A stretch of DNA of 58,312 bases from Dethiobacter sp. (GCA_020725665.1 DYEO01000076.1:1-58312), one strand, 5' to 3'; counted from the stretch's first letter, positions 1 to 8,361 are shown. A program made the numbers and translations. The notes: a model not told the origin generated them from the letters alone.

Positions 1-2
1 GA

Positions 3-65
3 GCTACTGTGCTGGGCGACGGCTCTGTGGTGCTGATCTTTGACCCGGCAAATCTTGTCGAATAG
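3..65 (+). CDS. cheA: CheA histidine kinase, C-terminal fragment
   Basis: The window opens inside a gene. The third frame reads 20 codons ending VVLIFDPANLVE and then TAG at 63-65. This matches the usual end of the CheW-like regulatory domain of CheA (the ILGDGxVALILDxxxL pattern). CheA is the chemotaxis kinase that phosphorylates CheY. The gene directly downstream is cheY, 13 nt away, which supports the call. Only the tail is visible, so kinase activity cannot be judged. Confidence 0.7.
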   Translation, partial: ATVLGDGSVVLIFDPANLVE

Positions 66-78
66 GAGGTCCACAGTT

Positions 79-429
79 ATGAGAGTATTAATCGTTGATG
101 ATACCGCCTTCATGCGCATGACGCTTCGCAACACTTTAGAAAAAAGCGGCTATGAAGTAATAGGGGAGGCCGAAAACGGGGAAATCGGCGTCTCCAAGTA
201 CTTTGAATTAAAGCCGGATGTGGTCACTATGGATATTACCATGCCTGTCATGGACGGGATAAAGGCTATTAAAGAAATTAAACAAAAAGACCCTGCTGCG
301 AAAATAATCATGGTCAGCGCTATGGGGCAAAAGGAACTTGTGGTAGAAGCCCTGCGGAGCGGGGCCAGAGACTTCATAGTGAAACCCTTTCAGACCGAGC
401 GTGTTCTGGAGGCGATCCAGAAACTGTAG
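79..429 (+). CDS. cheY: CheY-type single-domain response regulator
   Basis: A 116-residue receiver domain that carries the chemotaxis phosphosignal from CheA to the flagellar switch. The acidic pair D7-D8, the phosphorylated Asp D52 in VVTMDITMP, the switch Ser in MVSAM and the conserved Lys in IVKPF are all present, and no output domain follows. The ATG at 79 is chosen because AGGAGGT sits at 64-70. A longer reading from position 40 would run through the end of cheA. It lies between cheA and a CheX-like phosphatase, so it is a chemotaxis CheY rather than an orphan receiver. Confidence 0.9.
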   Translation: MRVLIVDDTAFMRMTLRNTLEKSGYEVIGEAENGEIGVSKYFELKPDVVTMDITMPVMDGIKAIKEIKQKDPAAKIIMVSAMGQKELVVEALRSGARDFIVKPFQTERVLEAIQKL

Positions 430-461
430 CAGTAATTCTGTATTATTAAGGGGGTTATAAG

Positions 462-1268
462 GTGGAAGCAAAACTGTTAAACCCTTTTCTCAGTTCTTTC
501 AGCCAGGCGATTTCCATGTTTTTGGGGTGTGATGTCCAAAAGAAGGGTGTGCAGGCTATAACTTCTCTGAACTCCAACACCGGTGTCCATGTCTTTTTGG
601 GTATCACAGGGGATCTCTACGGGACTGTTCTTTTAAGCACCGCTAAGAAAAGCGCTCTGCAAATAGCCTCTGCCATGGCAGGGATGAACTTCAAAGAATT
701 CGACGATATTTCAGCCAGCGCCTTGCAGGAATTGCTGAACGTAACTGCCGGCGGGGCCTCGACCAGGCTCTCCGAAATGAGCCTCCGCACCGAGATCACT
801 CCGCCTATGCTCGTTACAGGCGACAAAATAGATGTGCGTTTATCGCTTCCGATGATCAGCGTCCGGCTTGGTATCAACTCAATCGACGTTTACCTCAATC
901 TTTCCGTGAAAAAAAGAAAGCCAACCAAAGTATTGATAGTTGACAGCAATTCTGTCTTCAGAACAAAAAGTGTCGACATTATCAGTTCGAACGGCTTTAA
1001 AATTATCGGAGAATGCTCTAATGGCCTGGAATGCCTCAATTTTATTCAATCCAACAAACCGGACATTATTTTATATGATCTCAGCAAATCAGAGGCAGTC
1101 GAAATGCAAATCTTGGAACAAATAAAACAAAAATACCCGGCGATAAAAATAATCGTAGCTATAACTCTGGGGCAGAAGATCCCAAGGGCTGTTAGTTTAA
1201 ATATTGATGGGTATGTTACTAAACCTTATGGGGACAAGGCCTTGCTGACCGTGCTTAAAAAACTTTAA
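462..1268 (+). CDS. CheX-like phosphatase fused to a receiver domain
   Basis: 268 residues starting at GTG with GGGGG about 6 nt upstream. Residues about 1-150 resemble CheX/CheC, the phosphatases that dephosphorylate CheY-P. The ExxN motif is visible in QELLN and is followed about 22 residues later by the family's Pro (ITPPM). Residues about 153-268 form a receiver domain beginning KVLIVDSNSVF, with the phospho-acceptor Asp in IILYDLS and the Lys in VTKPY. The first acidic pair is DS rather than DD, so phosphorylation may be weak. It sits 32 nt after cheY and is probably cotranscribed. Fusion of a phosphatase-type domain with its own receiver suggests a feedback-controlled phosphatase, which is inference. 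Confidence 0.75.
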   Translation: MEAKLLNPFLSSFSQAISMFLGCDVQKKGVQAITSLNSNTGVHVFLGITGDLYGTVLLSTAKKSALQIASAMAGMNFKEFDDISASALQELLNVTAGGASTRLSEMSLRTEITPPMLVTGDKIDVRLSLPMISVRLGINSIDVYLNLSVKKRKPTKVLIVDSNSVFRTKSVDIISSNGFKIIGECSNGLECLNFIQSNKPDIILYDLSKSEAVEMQILEQIKQKYPAIKIIVAITLGQKIPRAVSLNIDGYVTKPYGDKALLTVLKKL

Positions 1269-1329
1269 TAAATCTATTGTTTTATCTCCAGATCAAAATA
1301 AAAAAATAAAAAAGCGGGGTTATGCTTAA

Positions 1330-1746
1330 TTGTTTAGTGCATTGAATAAGTCAAAAATGAAAAAAAGAATTCTTTTTGTGGACGATGAGCCAAATATTTC
1401 CCAGGGCTTAAAAAGAGCATTACGTTGCAGGAAAAATGAATGGGAGATGTTTTTTGCAGATAGCGGGCAAAAAGCTCTCGAATTGCTGGCAGAAAACCAG
1501 GTTGATGTTATTGTAACGGATATGTGCATGCCTGGGATGGATGGGGTAAAACTTCTTACTGAAGTAATGAAACATTATCCCTGTACTGCCCGTATTATTC
1601 TTTCTGGTAATCTGTACAAGGAAATGCATGTTTTTTCCAGCAAGACTGCTCACAAATCATTATCAAAACCGTGTGATACTGAAAAATTAATAAAATCCAT
1701 AGAACAGGTGTTGGAAAACAAGGAGGGATTATTTGGCAAGGTGTAA
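1330..1746 (+). CDS. Stand-alone receiver-domain response regulator
   Basis: About 130-138 residues containing one receiver domain: RILFVDDEP, phospho-acceptor D64 in VIVTDMCMPGMDG, and a late Lys in SLSKP. The segment CTARIILSGN is typical of receivers that in other proteins precede HD-GYP or HDOD outputs, but here the protein ends about 25 residues after the domain. The start is uncertain. TTG at 1330 has GGGG about 10 nt upstream, while the ATG at 1357 is nearer the domain but has no good ribosome site. Its end overlaps a small ORF that has a strong ribosome site. Confidence 0.8.
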   Translation: MFSALNKSKMKKRILFVDDEPNISQGLKRALRCRKNEWEMFFADSGQKALELLAENQVDVIVTDMCMPGMDGVKLLTEVMKHYPCTARIILSGNLYKEMHVFSSKTAHKSLSKPCDTEKLIKSIEQVLENKEGLFGKV

Positions 1747-1834
1747 AGGTGATGGTGTATATTTAGAAATTTTAAATGACGACGGAACAGTGCGAGACTG
1801 GAACTTTATTGCCAGATGGGTAAAGGGGAGCTAA
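1733..1834 (+). CDS. Small 33-residue protein, unknown function
   Basis: Short ORF starting TTG at 1733 and ending TAA at 1832-1834. Its ribosome site AAGGAGGG (1720-1727) is among the best in the region at ideal spacing, and it overlaps the end of the preceding receiver gene, a layout typical of translational coupling. The product begins MARCKGDGVYLEILN and ends IARWVKGS, with one Cys, no membrane segment and a mixed charge. I do not recognise a family. Evidence for expression is limited to the ribosome site and the overlap. Confidence 0.45.
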   Translation: MARCKGDGVYLEILNDDGTVRDWNFIARWVKGS

Positions 1835-1877
1835 AAAGCCCCGCGTAAACCTGCCTTCAAGCACCCGAGATTATCAG

Positions 1878-1906
1878 TTGACAATTTGTTTACCAATTGT
1901 TTATAG
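1878..1906 (+). promoter_or_regulatory. Sigma-A promoter of the acyltransferase gene
   Basis: TTGACA at 1878-1883, a 17-nt spacer and TTATAG at 1901-1906. The predicted start near 1913 lies downstream of the longest ORF start at 1897, which favours the later ATG at 1975. Confidence 0.65.
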
Positions 1907-1974
1907 GGTTGTTGCAAATATTTGTTATGGTACAAATAGGGGATGATACCAACGTAAACCGGGAGAGCCATGTT

Positions 1975-3063
1975 ATGGGTCTGAAAAAAATTGACAGCAT
2001 ATCCCGCCGGGGGGAAGTTGACGCACTGAGGGGCCTGGCCGTGTTGCTCATGGTCTTCAGCCATGCTTTGCGCTGGGCCTACGGGGGCGACCCCGCCGCG
2101 CTTATTCGCCTGTGCGGCAATATTACCCCGGGCGATCTGGCAACACCCGCGTTTTACCTGGCTGCCGGTTTATCCCTGCACTTTTCCCTGCAGCGTGGTT
2201 TGCAGAAAAATCCAGATCCCCTGGATCTGCGGAAACGTTTTACTGCACGCCTGGGCAAACTCTTCTTTATTGGTGTATGTATGTCCCTGACCTGGGGAGT
2301 GCTCCAGGCCCAAGCCATCACCCTCCTTGTGCTTGTGTGGCTTACTCTTTCCGTGCCCCGGCTGCAAGATTTCCAGGCGCTGCGCTCTTTGTTTCCGGGG
2401 ATTATCACCTTGCTTATATGCGTGCATCTGCTTTTAAGCGGATTGCCCCTGTCCCCTTTTTGGGATAGGCTGCTGGCGGACCAGTTTCCCCTCTTTGCCA
2501 TACTGGCGATTAATGCCACCGGTTTTTACCTTGCTTCGTATCTCAATCTCCGTACCTTTACTGTCGCAATGATTGGCCTGGGTTTGGGGTTGAGCGCTGC
2601 GGCCCTGCTTCTGGGGGAATGGGGGGTTGCCATCCAGCGTAATGGTGCGTCCTTTTCCTTTCTGATTCTGGGAATAGGTTTGAGCATGCTGTTACTGGGA
2701 ATTTTCCGTTTTGGCTTTATGCAAAGGACAATAATATTCTGCTGCCTGATGCAGATGGGCAGGGATGCCTTATTTCTTTTTGTATTCCATTACGCCGCTT
2801 TTTTCCTTCCCCTTTATCTGTTGGGTTTTACGGGAAAATTGTCCGCGCCGGGCGCCCTCATTTTTGCCGGTATTATGGTGCTAACTGTGACGCTTGTGGC
2901 CAGACTGCGCCGGGGCAGCTCTTTTATGATCTACGATCTGGTCGATTTGATCTTCTTAACCATGCAATCATATCTGTTCCTGCCGCTGCTCCAGGGGTTG
3001 AACATCTTCAGAACTCACTATTCAACCTGCCCCAGGGGGATGGGTCTGCGGCGCCAGCAGTAA
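1975..3063 (+). CDS. Multi-pass membrane acyltransferase (HGSNAT/DUF1624-like)
   Basis: 362 residues from ATG 1975, preceded by GGGAGAG. The N-terminus contains EVDALRGLAVLLMVFSHALR, the pattern of the heparan-alpha-glucosaminide N-acetyltransferase catalytic family (DUF1624) and related acyltransferase-3 proteins. About nine to ten hydrophobic segments follow, so it is an integral membrane protein that likely moves an acyl group onto a cell-envelope substrate. The substrate cannot be read from the sequence. It has its own promoter and is followed by a hairpin terminator, so it appears monocistronic. Confidence 0.7.
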   Translation: MGLKKIDSISRRGEVDALRGLAVLLMVFSHALRWAYGGDPAALIRLCGNITPGDLATPAFYLAAGLSLHFSLQRGLQKNPDPLDLRKRFTARLGKLFFIGVCMSLTWGVLQAQAITLLVLVWLTLSVPRLQDFQALRSLFPGIITLLICVHLLLSGLPLSPFWDRLLADQFPLFAILAINATGFYLASYLNLRTFTVAMIGLGLGLSAAALLLGEWGVAIQRNGASFSFLILGIGLSMLLLGIFRFGFMQRTIIFCCLMQMGRDALFLFVFHYAAFFLPLYLLGFTGKLSAPGALIFAGIMVLTVTLVARLRRGSSFMIYDLVDLIFLTMQSYLFLPLLQGLNIFRTHYSTCPRGMGLRRQQ

Positions 3064-3090
3064 TAAAGCCCTTGCATCTTTCCCTTGCTG

Positions 3091-3124
3091 CCATAATCTA
3101 CCAGAGGTTATGGCCGTTTTGTTT
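3091..3124 (+). terminator. Rho-independent terminator
   Basis: CCATAA (3091-3096) pairs with TTATGG (3108-3113), followed by a T-rich run at 3117-3124, shortly after the acyltransferase stop codon. Confidence 0.55.
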
Positions 3125-3183
3125 TAGAATTATATAACATAAGAATGATCAGCAGCGCATTGTGGGAAAGGGGAAGAAACCTC

Positions 3184-3894
3184 TTGCTTAATACACGCCA
3201 GGCCCTTGTTGTGGAGGATGACAATGATATCTGTGAACTGGTACGCATTGTGCTGCGGGCCGAAGACTTTGAGGTGGATATCGCTCACGATGGGCAGGAG
3301 GGGTTGGACCGGGCCTCGCAAAAACCATACAGTCTCATTGTATTGGACCTGATGCTGCCCGAACTGGATGGGTGGGAAATCTGTCGCCGTTTGCGGCAAA
3401 ACCCCGGGACACGCAGCACGCCGATTATTATGCTTACGGCCAAGAGTCAGGAGGCGGATCAAGTCCTGGGGCTGGAAGTGGGCGCCGACGACTACATCAC
3501 AAAACCTTTCCGTCCCCGGGAATTTCTGGCCAGGGTTAATGCCCTGCTCCGCCGTACTGTGGACTACAACCTGCCAGGGGAGAGATTACAATTCGGGAAA
3601 CTTGTGATTCTTCCCCAGAGCTACCAGGCTGCTATTGGCGACCGGCAGATTTTATTAACACCGAAAGAATTTGAACTGCTGGTTGTCCTTGCCCGTAATG
3701 CCGGACGAACCTTGAAACGGGAGCAACTGCTGGAAAAGGTTTGGGATTATGATTATCCGGGCAGCACGAGAACGGTTGACGAGCACGTAAAAAGAATCAG
3801 GCAGAAAATTTCCATGGTTGACCCGGATAGTACCTATATTCAGACTGTATGGGGAGTAGGCTATAAATTCGAGGTGAGGGGAAATAATGCTTAA
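3184..3894 (+). CDS. PhoB/OmpR-family response regulator
   Basis: DNA-binding response regulator of about 236 residues. The receiver begins ALVVEDDNDI, has the phospho-acceptor Asp D55 in LIVLDLMLPELDGW, a Thr in MLTAK and a Lys in YITKPF. The C-terminal winged helix shows LLTPKEFELL, TVDEHVKRIRQKI and YIQTVWGVGYKF, all hallmarks of the OmpR class. TTG at 3184 is preferred because AAGGGGAAG lies about 8 nt upstream. An ATG at 3145 in the same frame is the alternative. The last 8 nt overlap the histidine kinase gene, so the two form a coupled two-component system. The target genes are unknown. Confidence 0.88.
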   Translation: MLNTRQALVVEDDNDICELVRIVLRAEDFEVDIAHDGQEGLDRASQKPYSLIVLDLMLPELDGWEICRRLRQNPGTRSTPIIMLTAKSQEADQVLGLEVGADDYITKPFRPREFLARVNALLRRTVDYNLPGERLQFGKLVILPQSYQAAIGDRQILLTPKEFELLVVLARNAGRTLKREQLLEKVWDYDYPGSTRTVDEHVKRIRQKISMVDPDSTYIQTVWGVGYKFEVRGNNA

Positions 3895-5407
3895 GTGGCG
3901 CCCTCCGGGCTTTTTTGGAAAACTGTTGGCCGCACACCTTGTTGTTATTCTGATTACGCTTGTGGCTGTTGGTTTCTTTTTTTCTTACCTTGTGGAAAAA
4001 TATTTTTTCAGTGCCCATGAATGGGAGCTTACAGACCAGGGGGAAAAGATAGCGGAAATGCTGGCCGTCGAATTTCAATCAGGCAATTACGAAGAAGTAA
4101 TAAAAATGTCAAGGACGCTTGCCCTCTCCATGGGTGTAAAGATCCGCGTAATCGACAACCAAAAAAACGAGGTCGTCAGCGCCATGCCCCAGGGGTCGGA
4201 CAGTGACCCGGGCGTTGATCTGGAACCCAAGGAAATTGATTATGTTTTGCAGGGAGATAACCTGTCCAAGAAAGTATATGGCCCGGCAACGCAGCGACTC
4301 CTCGTTGCCATGCCTATTTTTAAAGAAGAAGGGGGAGAAGAGGCCGATTCTGATCCCCAGGCCGATCCGCCAGAACCTGAGATTATTGGAGCCATTACGG
4401 TCAGTGCCCCTCTCAGTTCCATCAAGGCTACTGTTGCCCGTGTCAGCCGCTTGGTGCTATTCTCCTTTTTCTTTGCCACGATTGTGGCCGGGCTGCTTGC
4501 ATTTTCCCTCTCCAAAACCATCTCCCGCCCCTTGCAGGCCATGACCAGGGCCGCCCGGGAGATGGCGAAAGGAAATTTCCGCAGTCGTATCAGCGTGAAT
4601 GATACGGGAGAACTGGGGCAACTGGCGGCAACCTTTAACCAGGCCGTGGAGGAAGTTGATAAAACAGTACAGGAACAAAAGCGTCTCCAGGCCCTGCGGC
4701 AGAACCTCGTGGCCAGCGTCTCCCACGAGTTTCGCGCTCCCCTCACCTCGATCCAGGGCTTTGTGGATGCCATGCTGGAAGGATTTATCCGTGAGGAAGA
4801 GCGGGATAAATATTTAAAAGTCATTTTGAGCAATACGCTCCATTTGAACCGCCTCGTTGACGATCTCCTGGAACTTGCCAGCATTGAAAGCGGCTATATA
4901 CAACTCAGGCGGGAGGTAGTTTCCCCTCGCTCCCTGGCGGAAAGAGCCCTGGATACGGTTTTGCCCCAGGCCCGGGAGAAAGAAATCTCCCTTGAACATA
5001 AATACGGGGAAAACCTTCCGGCAATACGGGGTGACCAGGACCGTTTGTACCAGGTCCTGGTAAATCTCCTGGAAAACGCCATCGCCTACACTCCTGCCGG
5101 GGGCAAAATAGTGCTGGAAAGCAGGCGTTATGTGGATGCCGGGGATGATGAAAGCAGCGAAAGCAATGAAGTTAAGGCAAAGATAATTTTTATGGTGAGC
5201 GATAATGGCGCCGGCATTCCCCCTGAGGAAATCCCCTATATCTGGGAACGGTTTTATAAGGTGGACAAGGCGCGCAACAGGGCACACAAGGGCAAAGGCC
5301 TTGGCCTTGCCATTGTCCGGGAACTGGTGCACCTGCATCACGGACAGGTAAAAGTGGATAGCATTCCGGAAAAGGGAAGCACCTTCTCCGTAATCCTGCC
5401 CACCTAA
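3887..5407 (+). CDS. Membrane sensor histidine kinase
   Basis: 506-residue sensor partner of the preceding regulator. Order: TM1 about 13-36, an extracytoplasmic sensor region about 37-185 with an acidic stretch, TM2 about 188-210, HAMP about 211-262, dimerisation/phosphoacceptor domain with H280 in SVSHEFRAPLTSI, then the ATP-binding domain with N-box LLENAIAY, G1 DNGAGI and G2 GKGLGLAIV. All catalytic motifs are intact. The gene overlaps the response regulator by 8 nt. The architecture matches ResE/PhoR-like kinases, and the signal is not inferable. Confidence 0.9.
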   Translation: MLKWRPPGFFGKLLAAHLVVILITLVAVGFFFSYLVEKYFFSAHEWELTDQGEKIAEMLAVEFQSGNYEEVIKMSRTLALSMGVKIRVIDNQKNEVVSAMPQGSDSDPGVDLEPKEIDYVLQGDNLSKKVYGPATQRLLVAMPIFKEEGGEEADSDPQADPPEPEIIGAITVSAPLSSIKATVARVSRLVLFSFFFATIVAGLLAFSLSKTISRPLQAMTRAAREMAKGNFRSRISVNDTGELGQLAATFNQAVEEVDKTVQEQKRLQALRQNLVASVSHEFRAPLTSIQGFVDAMLEGFIREEERDKYLKVILSNTLHLNRLVDDLLELASIESGYIQLRREVVSPRSLAERALDTVLPQAREKEISLEHKYGENLPAIRGDQDRLYQVLVNLLENAIAYTPAGGKIVLESRRYVDAGDDESSESNEVKAKIIFMVSDNGAGIPPEEIPYIWERFYKVDKARNRAHKGKGLGLAIVRELVHLHHGQVKVDSIPEKGSTFSVILPT

Positions 5408-5532
5408 GAAGGGAAGGGGCTTGCATTACTGTAAACATCTAATCCTGTCATAGGTAATTACCTCTAATTATAAATATTTATAGTGGAAAATAATATTGAT
5501 TTTATGGGGCCTTTGCTTTATTATAATTTTTA

Positions 5533-5925
5533 ATGAGATTATATAAAAAGCCAAAAGAAACTAGAGGATATGAAGTGTCTTTATCCAGGGGACAGATGGA
5601 AGATGAAATAACCAAAGCAATGATCCAGTGGGAAAAGGAATACATGGGACGGGGGCCTACTGAAGCGAGAACGGATATTGTCCGAAACATGGTTATCGTT
5701 ACCTTGAAAGGGATCCTTTCTCAGGCAGAAAAGCACCTGGCTAACAACAGCGAAGGAATGATTCTGATCAAAAAATTGCGGCAGCAATTAGTTGAGCAGA
5801 GGCGTTCTGAACTGGAAGAAATAATTTTCAAGGTTACTTCAACAAAGGTCATAAGCTTGCATACAGATTTAAGCACCCGGACGGGGGAACGAATTTTTGT
5901 CTTTGTAACCGAAAAAGATATTTAA
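5533..5925 (+). CDS. MpsC/DUF2294-family protein
   Basis: Up to 130 residues, with the core MEDEITKAMIQWEKEYMGRGP typical of the DUF2294 family, now called MpsC (a small soluble protein linked by family name to Na+-dependent membrane potential generation). No membrane segments are present. The start is uncertain: the ATG at 5533 lacks a ribosome site, while GTG 5575 or ATG 5596 (AGGGG upstream) would still retain the whole domain. In anaerobic Firmicutes such proteins often neighbour formate dehydrogenase or hydrogenase genes, as here, where the FDH operon starts 123 nt later. The biochemical role is unproven. Confidence 0.7.
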   Translation: MRLYKKPKETRGYEVSLSRGQMEDEITKAMIQWEKEYMGRGPTEARTDIVRNMVIVTLKGILSQAEKHLANNSEGMILIKKLRQQLVEQRRSELEEIIFKVTSTKVISLHTDLSTRTGERIFVFVTEKDI

Positions 5926-5974
5926 AATCATAAGGTTGGAAGTCAATTAAAGGGTAATTTGATCAGTTAATCTG

Positions 5975-6026
5975 AAATCCAACACCAAATGATGTAAAGC
6001 ATCAAAGGTGTTGGATTTTTATATTT
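5975..6026 (+). terminator. Strong terminator or attenuator before the FDH operon
   Basis: AAATCCAACACC pairs with GGTGTTGGATTT across a loop that itself contains a short hairpin (TGATG/CATCA), followed by TTTATATTT. The hairpin ends only about 22 nt before the NuoE-like start and no promoter fits in between. It therefore either ends the MpsC transcript with read-through, or works as an attenuator in the FDH leader. Confidence 0.75.
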
Positions 6027-6048
6027 AGCTAAAAAATAAAGGAGGAAA

Positions 6049-6585
6049 ATGCATATGCTGGATGATGCACTAAAAAACCGCCTTAAACTGAAAGAAATAC
6101 TCTCATCTTTCAGGGGAACAGAGAACGAGCTTATTCCTATTTTACAACGTGTGCAGGAGCAGTTCGGCTACCTGCCGGAGAGCGCCATGCTGGAAACCGC
6201 CAGGTTTATGGCCGTGCCCGAGAGCAAGGTTTATGCTACAGCCTCGTTTTACAGCCAGTTCAGATTTAAAGCCACAGGTAAAAAACATATTGCGGTGTGC
6301 CGGGGGACAGCATGCCATGTGCGGGGAGCCGGGAAAATTCAGGACACCCTTGAACGGCAGCTGGGCATCAAAGAGGGTGAAACAACCGCCGACCGGGAAT
6401 ACAGCCTGGAAGCTGTTGCCTGTATTGGCTGTTGTGCCCTCGCCCCCTGTATTGCCGTTAACAAGGAGACGATTTATGGCCGGTTGACTCCGCAAAAAGC
6501 AGTTATAGTCGTTAATGGACCAGTAAGGGAGGAGACGGAAAATGCCCAAAAGAACCATGCTGGTAAGCCAGGGAACATGCTGTAA
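6049..6585 (+). CDS. NuoE-like [2Fe-2S] subunit of formate dehydrogenase
   Basis: 178 residues, thioredoxin-like ferredoxin subunit of the NAD-reducing module (HydC/HylA/NuoE family). The four cluster ligands are visible as CRGTAC and CIGCC-type motifs (VCRGTACHVRG and VACIGCCALAP), preceded by the usual helical N-terminus with LQRVQEQFGYLP. It would pass electrons between the flavin subunit and the catalytic subunit. Start ATG 6049 has AAAGGAGG at 6037-6044. It overlaps the NuoF-like gene by 44 nt, indicating tight coupling in one operon with NuoF and FdhA. Confidence 0.88.
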   Translation: MHMLDDALKNRLKLKEILSSFRGTENELIPILQRVQEQFGYLPESAMLETARFMAVPESKVYATASFYSQFRFKATGKKHIAVCRGTACHVRGAGKIQDTLERQLGIKEGETTADREYSLEAVACIGCCALAPCIAVNKETIYGRLTPQKAVIVVNGPVREETENAQKNHAGKPGNML

Positions 6586-8335
6586 AGCAGCAGGGGCTGA
6601 GCAGGTTTACACTGCTCTGCAAAAAGAAGCAGCCAGGTGGGGCCTGGAAGGTGAATTTGAGATCAAACAACCGGGCTGCCATGGCTTTAGCCAGATAGAC
6701 CCGGCAGTCATTATTGAACCGGATGGTATTTTGTTCGCCGGTGTTAAAGAAGAAAATGCACCGGAAATTATCCAGTCCTTCTTACCGGGGGGAAGCCCCC
6801 CTGTTCATCTTTTTTACACGGATCCGCATAGCCGTAAAACAATACCTTATAAAGATGAAATCCCTTTTTTTAACAGGCAGCAGCGATTTATTCTGCACAA
6901 TTGCGGCACTGTCGATCCCGGCAGCATCGAGGATTACGTTAAAGCCGGAGGTTATCAGGCCTTATACAAGGCAGTGCATGAGATGACCCCGCTTGAGGTA
7001 ATTGCCGAAATAGAGGACTCCGGCTTAAGAGGCCTCGGCGGTGGCGGGTTCTCCACAGGTAATAAGTGGAAACTATGCTGCCAGTCGCTCGGTGATCAGA
7101 AATATTTGGTTTGCAATGCGGATGAGGGGGATCCGGGTTCATTTCAGGACCGTTCGCTTTTGGAGGGAGATCCCCATGCAGTTTTGGAAGGAATGCTCAT
7201 TGCAGGTTATGCGGTTGGGGCTACAAAAGGCTATATCTATGTACGTGCGGAATACCCCCTGGCCATAAAAAGGCTGCAAGTTGCTTTAGAGCAGGCCAGG
7301 GAACAGGGATTGTCAGGCAAGAACATCCTGGGGAGTGATTTTTCTTTTGAAATGGAAATCTTTCAAGGCGCCGGTGCTTTTGTTTGTGGTGAAGAAACTG
7401 CCCTCCTGCAGTCCCTGGGAGGAAAACGGGGCATGCCCTATCCCCGGCCTCCCTACCCGGTTGTTTCAGGATTACACGGCCAACCAACGCTGATCAATAA
7501 TGTAAAAACCCTGGCCGGTATACGCTGGATAATTAATCGCGGCGCCGGCTGGTTTGCCGCGCTGGGAACGGAAAAGAGTAAAGGTACTGCTGTTTTTTCC
7601 TTATCAGGCAAGGTGGTTAACTGTGGCCTGGTAGAAGTGCCCATGGGCATTTCCCTGCGGGAGATCATCTTTGGTATTGGCGGTGGCATCCCGGGAGGAA
7701 AGGCCTTCAAGGCAGTGCAAACGGGGGGGCCTTCAGGCGGTTGCCTGCCTGCGGATTTGCTGGACACGGGTGTGGATTTTGATACGCTCAGAGATGCCGG
7801 TTCAATCATGGGGTCCGGCGGCATGGTGGTTATGGATGAAGATACGTGCATGGTTGACACGGCCCGCTATTTTCTTGATTTCAGCCTGAAGGAACTGTGC
7901 GGGCAGTGTGTTACCTGCCGCCTGGGGACAAGGCAGATGCTGGAGATATTAAACAGGATTGCCGGGGGAAAGGGCAGGCGTTCCGACCTTGATCTGCTTT
8001 TACAGCTGGGTGAGATGGTTGCACGGGGGTCCCTTTGCGGTTTGGGCAGAACTGTCCCCAACCCGGTCCTTACCACATTGCGCTATTTTAGGGATGAGTA
8101 CGAAGCCCATATTTACGAAAAGAGATGCCCTGCCGGCGTCTGCAGGGAATTAATTGCCTACCGCATTGACCCGCAAAAATGTAAAGCCTGTTCCCTCTGT
8201 CTCAAGGCCTGCCCGACCGGGGCGATCAGAGGCGGCAAAAAACAGGCATATTTAATAGAACAGGACAGGTGTGTCAGGTGTGGCACGTGCCTGGATGTTT
8301 GTGCAGGGCGTTTTGGGGCCATAGAGTGTATTTAA
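6542..8335 (+). CDS. NuoF-like NADH/FMN subunit of formate dehydrogenase
   Basis: 597 residues. Residues about 1-85 form a thioredoxin-like domain in which two positions that are normally Cys ligands are Ser (S9 and S50, with C14 and C46 retained), so its [2Fe-2S] cluster may be absent. The core shows the FMN site LRGLGGGGFSTGNKW, the NAD-binding region with GAGAFVCGEETALL, and the [4Fe-4S] motif CGQCVTCRLGT. The C-terminus adds two ferredoxin clusters (CKACSLCLKAC and CVRCGTCLDVC). It is the NAD(H)-reacting flavoprotein of the complex. The extra clusters are shared with electron-bifurcating HydB/HylB proteins, so ferredoxin/NAD coupling is possible but unproven. ATG 6542 follows GGGAGGAG. 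Confidence 0.88.
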   Translation: MPKRTMLVSQGTCCKAAGAEQVYTALQKEAARWGLEGEFEIKQPGCHGFSQIDPAVIIEPDGILFAGVKEENAPEIIQSFLPGGSPPVHLFYTDPHSRKTIPYKDEIPFFNRQQRFILHNCGTVDPGSIEDYVKAGGYQALYKAVHEMTPLEVIAEIEDSGLRGLGGGGFSTGNKWKLCCQSLGDQKYLVCNADEGDPGSFQDRSLLEGDPHAVLEGMLIAGYAVGATKGYIYVRAEYPLAIKRLQVALEQAREQGLSGKNILGSDFSFEMEIFQGAGAFVCGEETALLQSLGGKRGMPYPRPPYPVVSGLHGQPTLINNVKTLAGIRWIINRGAGWFAALGTEKSKGTAVFSLSGKVVNCGLVEVPMGISLREIIFGIGGGIPGGKAFKAVQTGGPSGGCLPADLLDTGVDFDTLRDAGSIMGSGGMVVMDEDTCMVDTARYFLDFSLKELCGQCVTCRLGTRQMLEILNRIAGGKGRRSDLDLLLQLGEMVARGSLCGLGRTVPNPVLTTLRYFRDEYEAHIYEKRCPAGVCRELIAYRIDPQKCKACSLCLKACPTGAIRGGKKQAYLIEQDRCVRCGTCLDVCAGRFGAIECI

Positions 8336-8361
8336 GCAAGGGCCAAAGGAGGGTTTCAGCA

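Noticed and set aside
1897..1974. Upstream start of the acyltransferase
   Set aside because: A good promoter predicts transcription starting near 1913, after this start.
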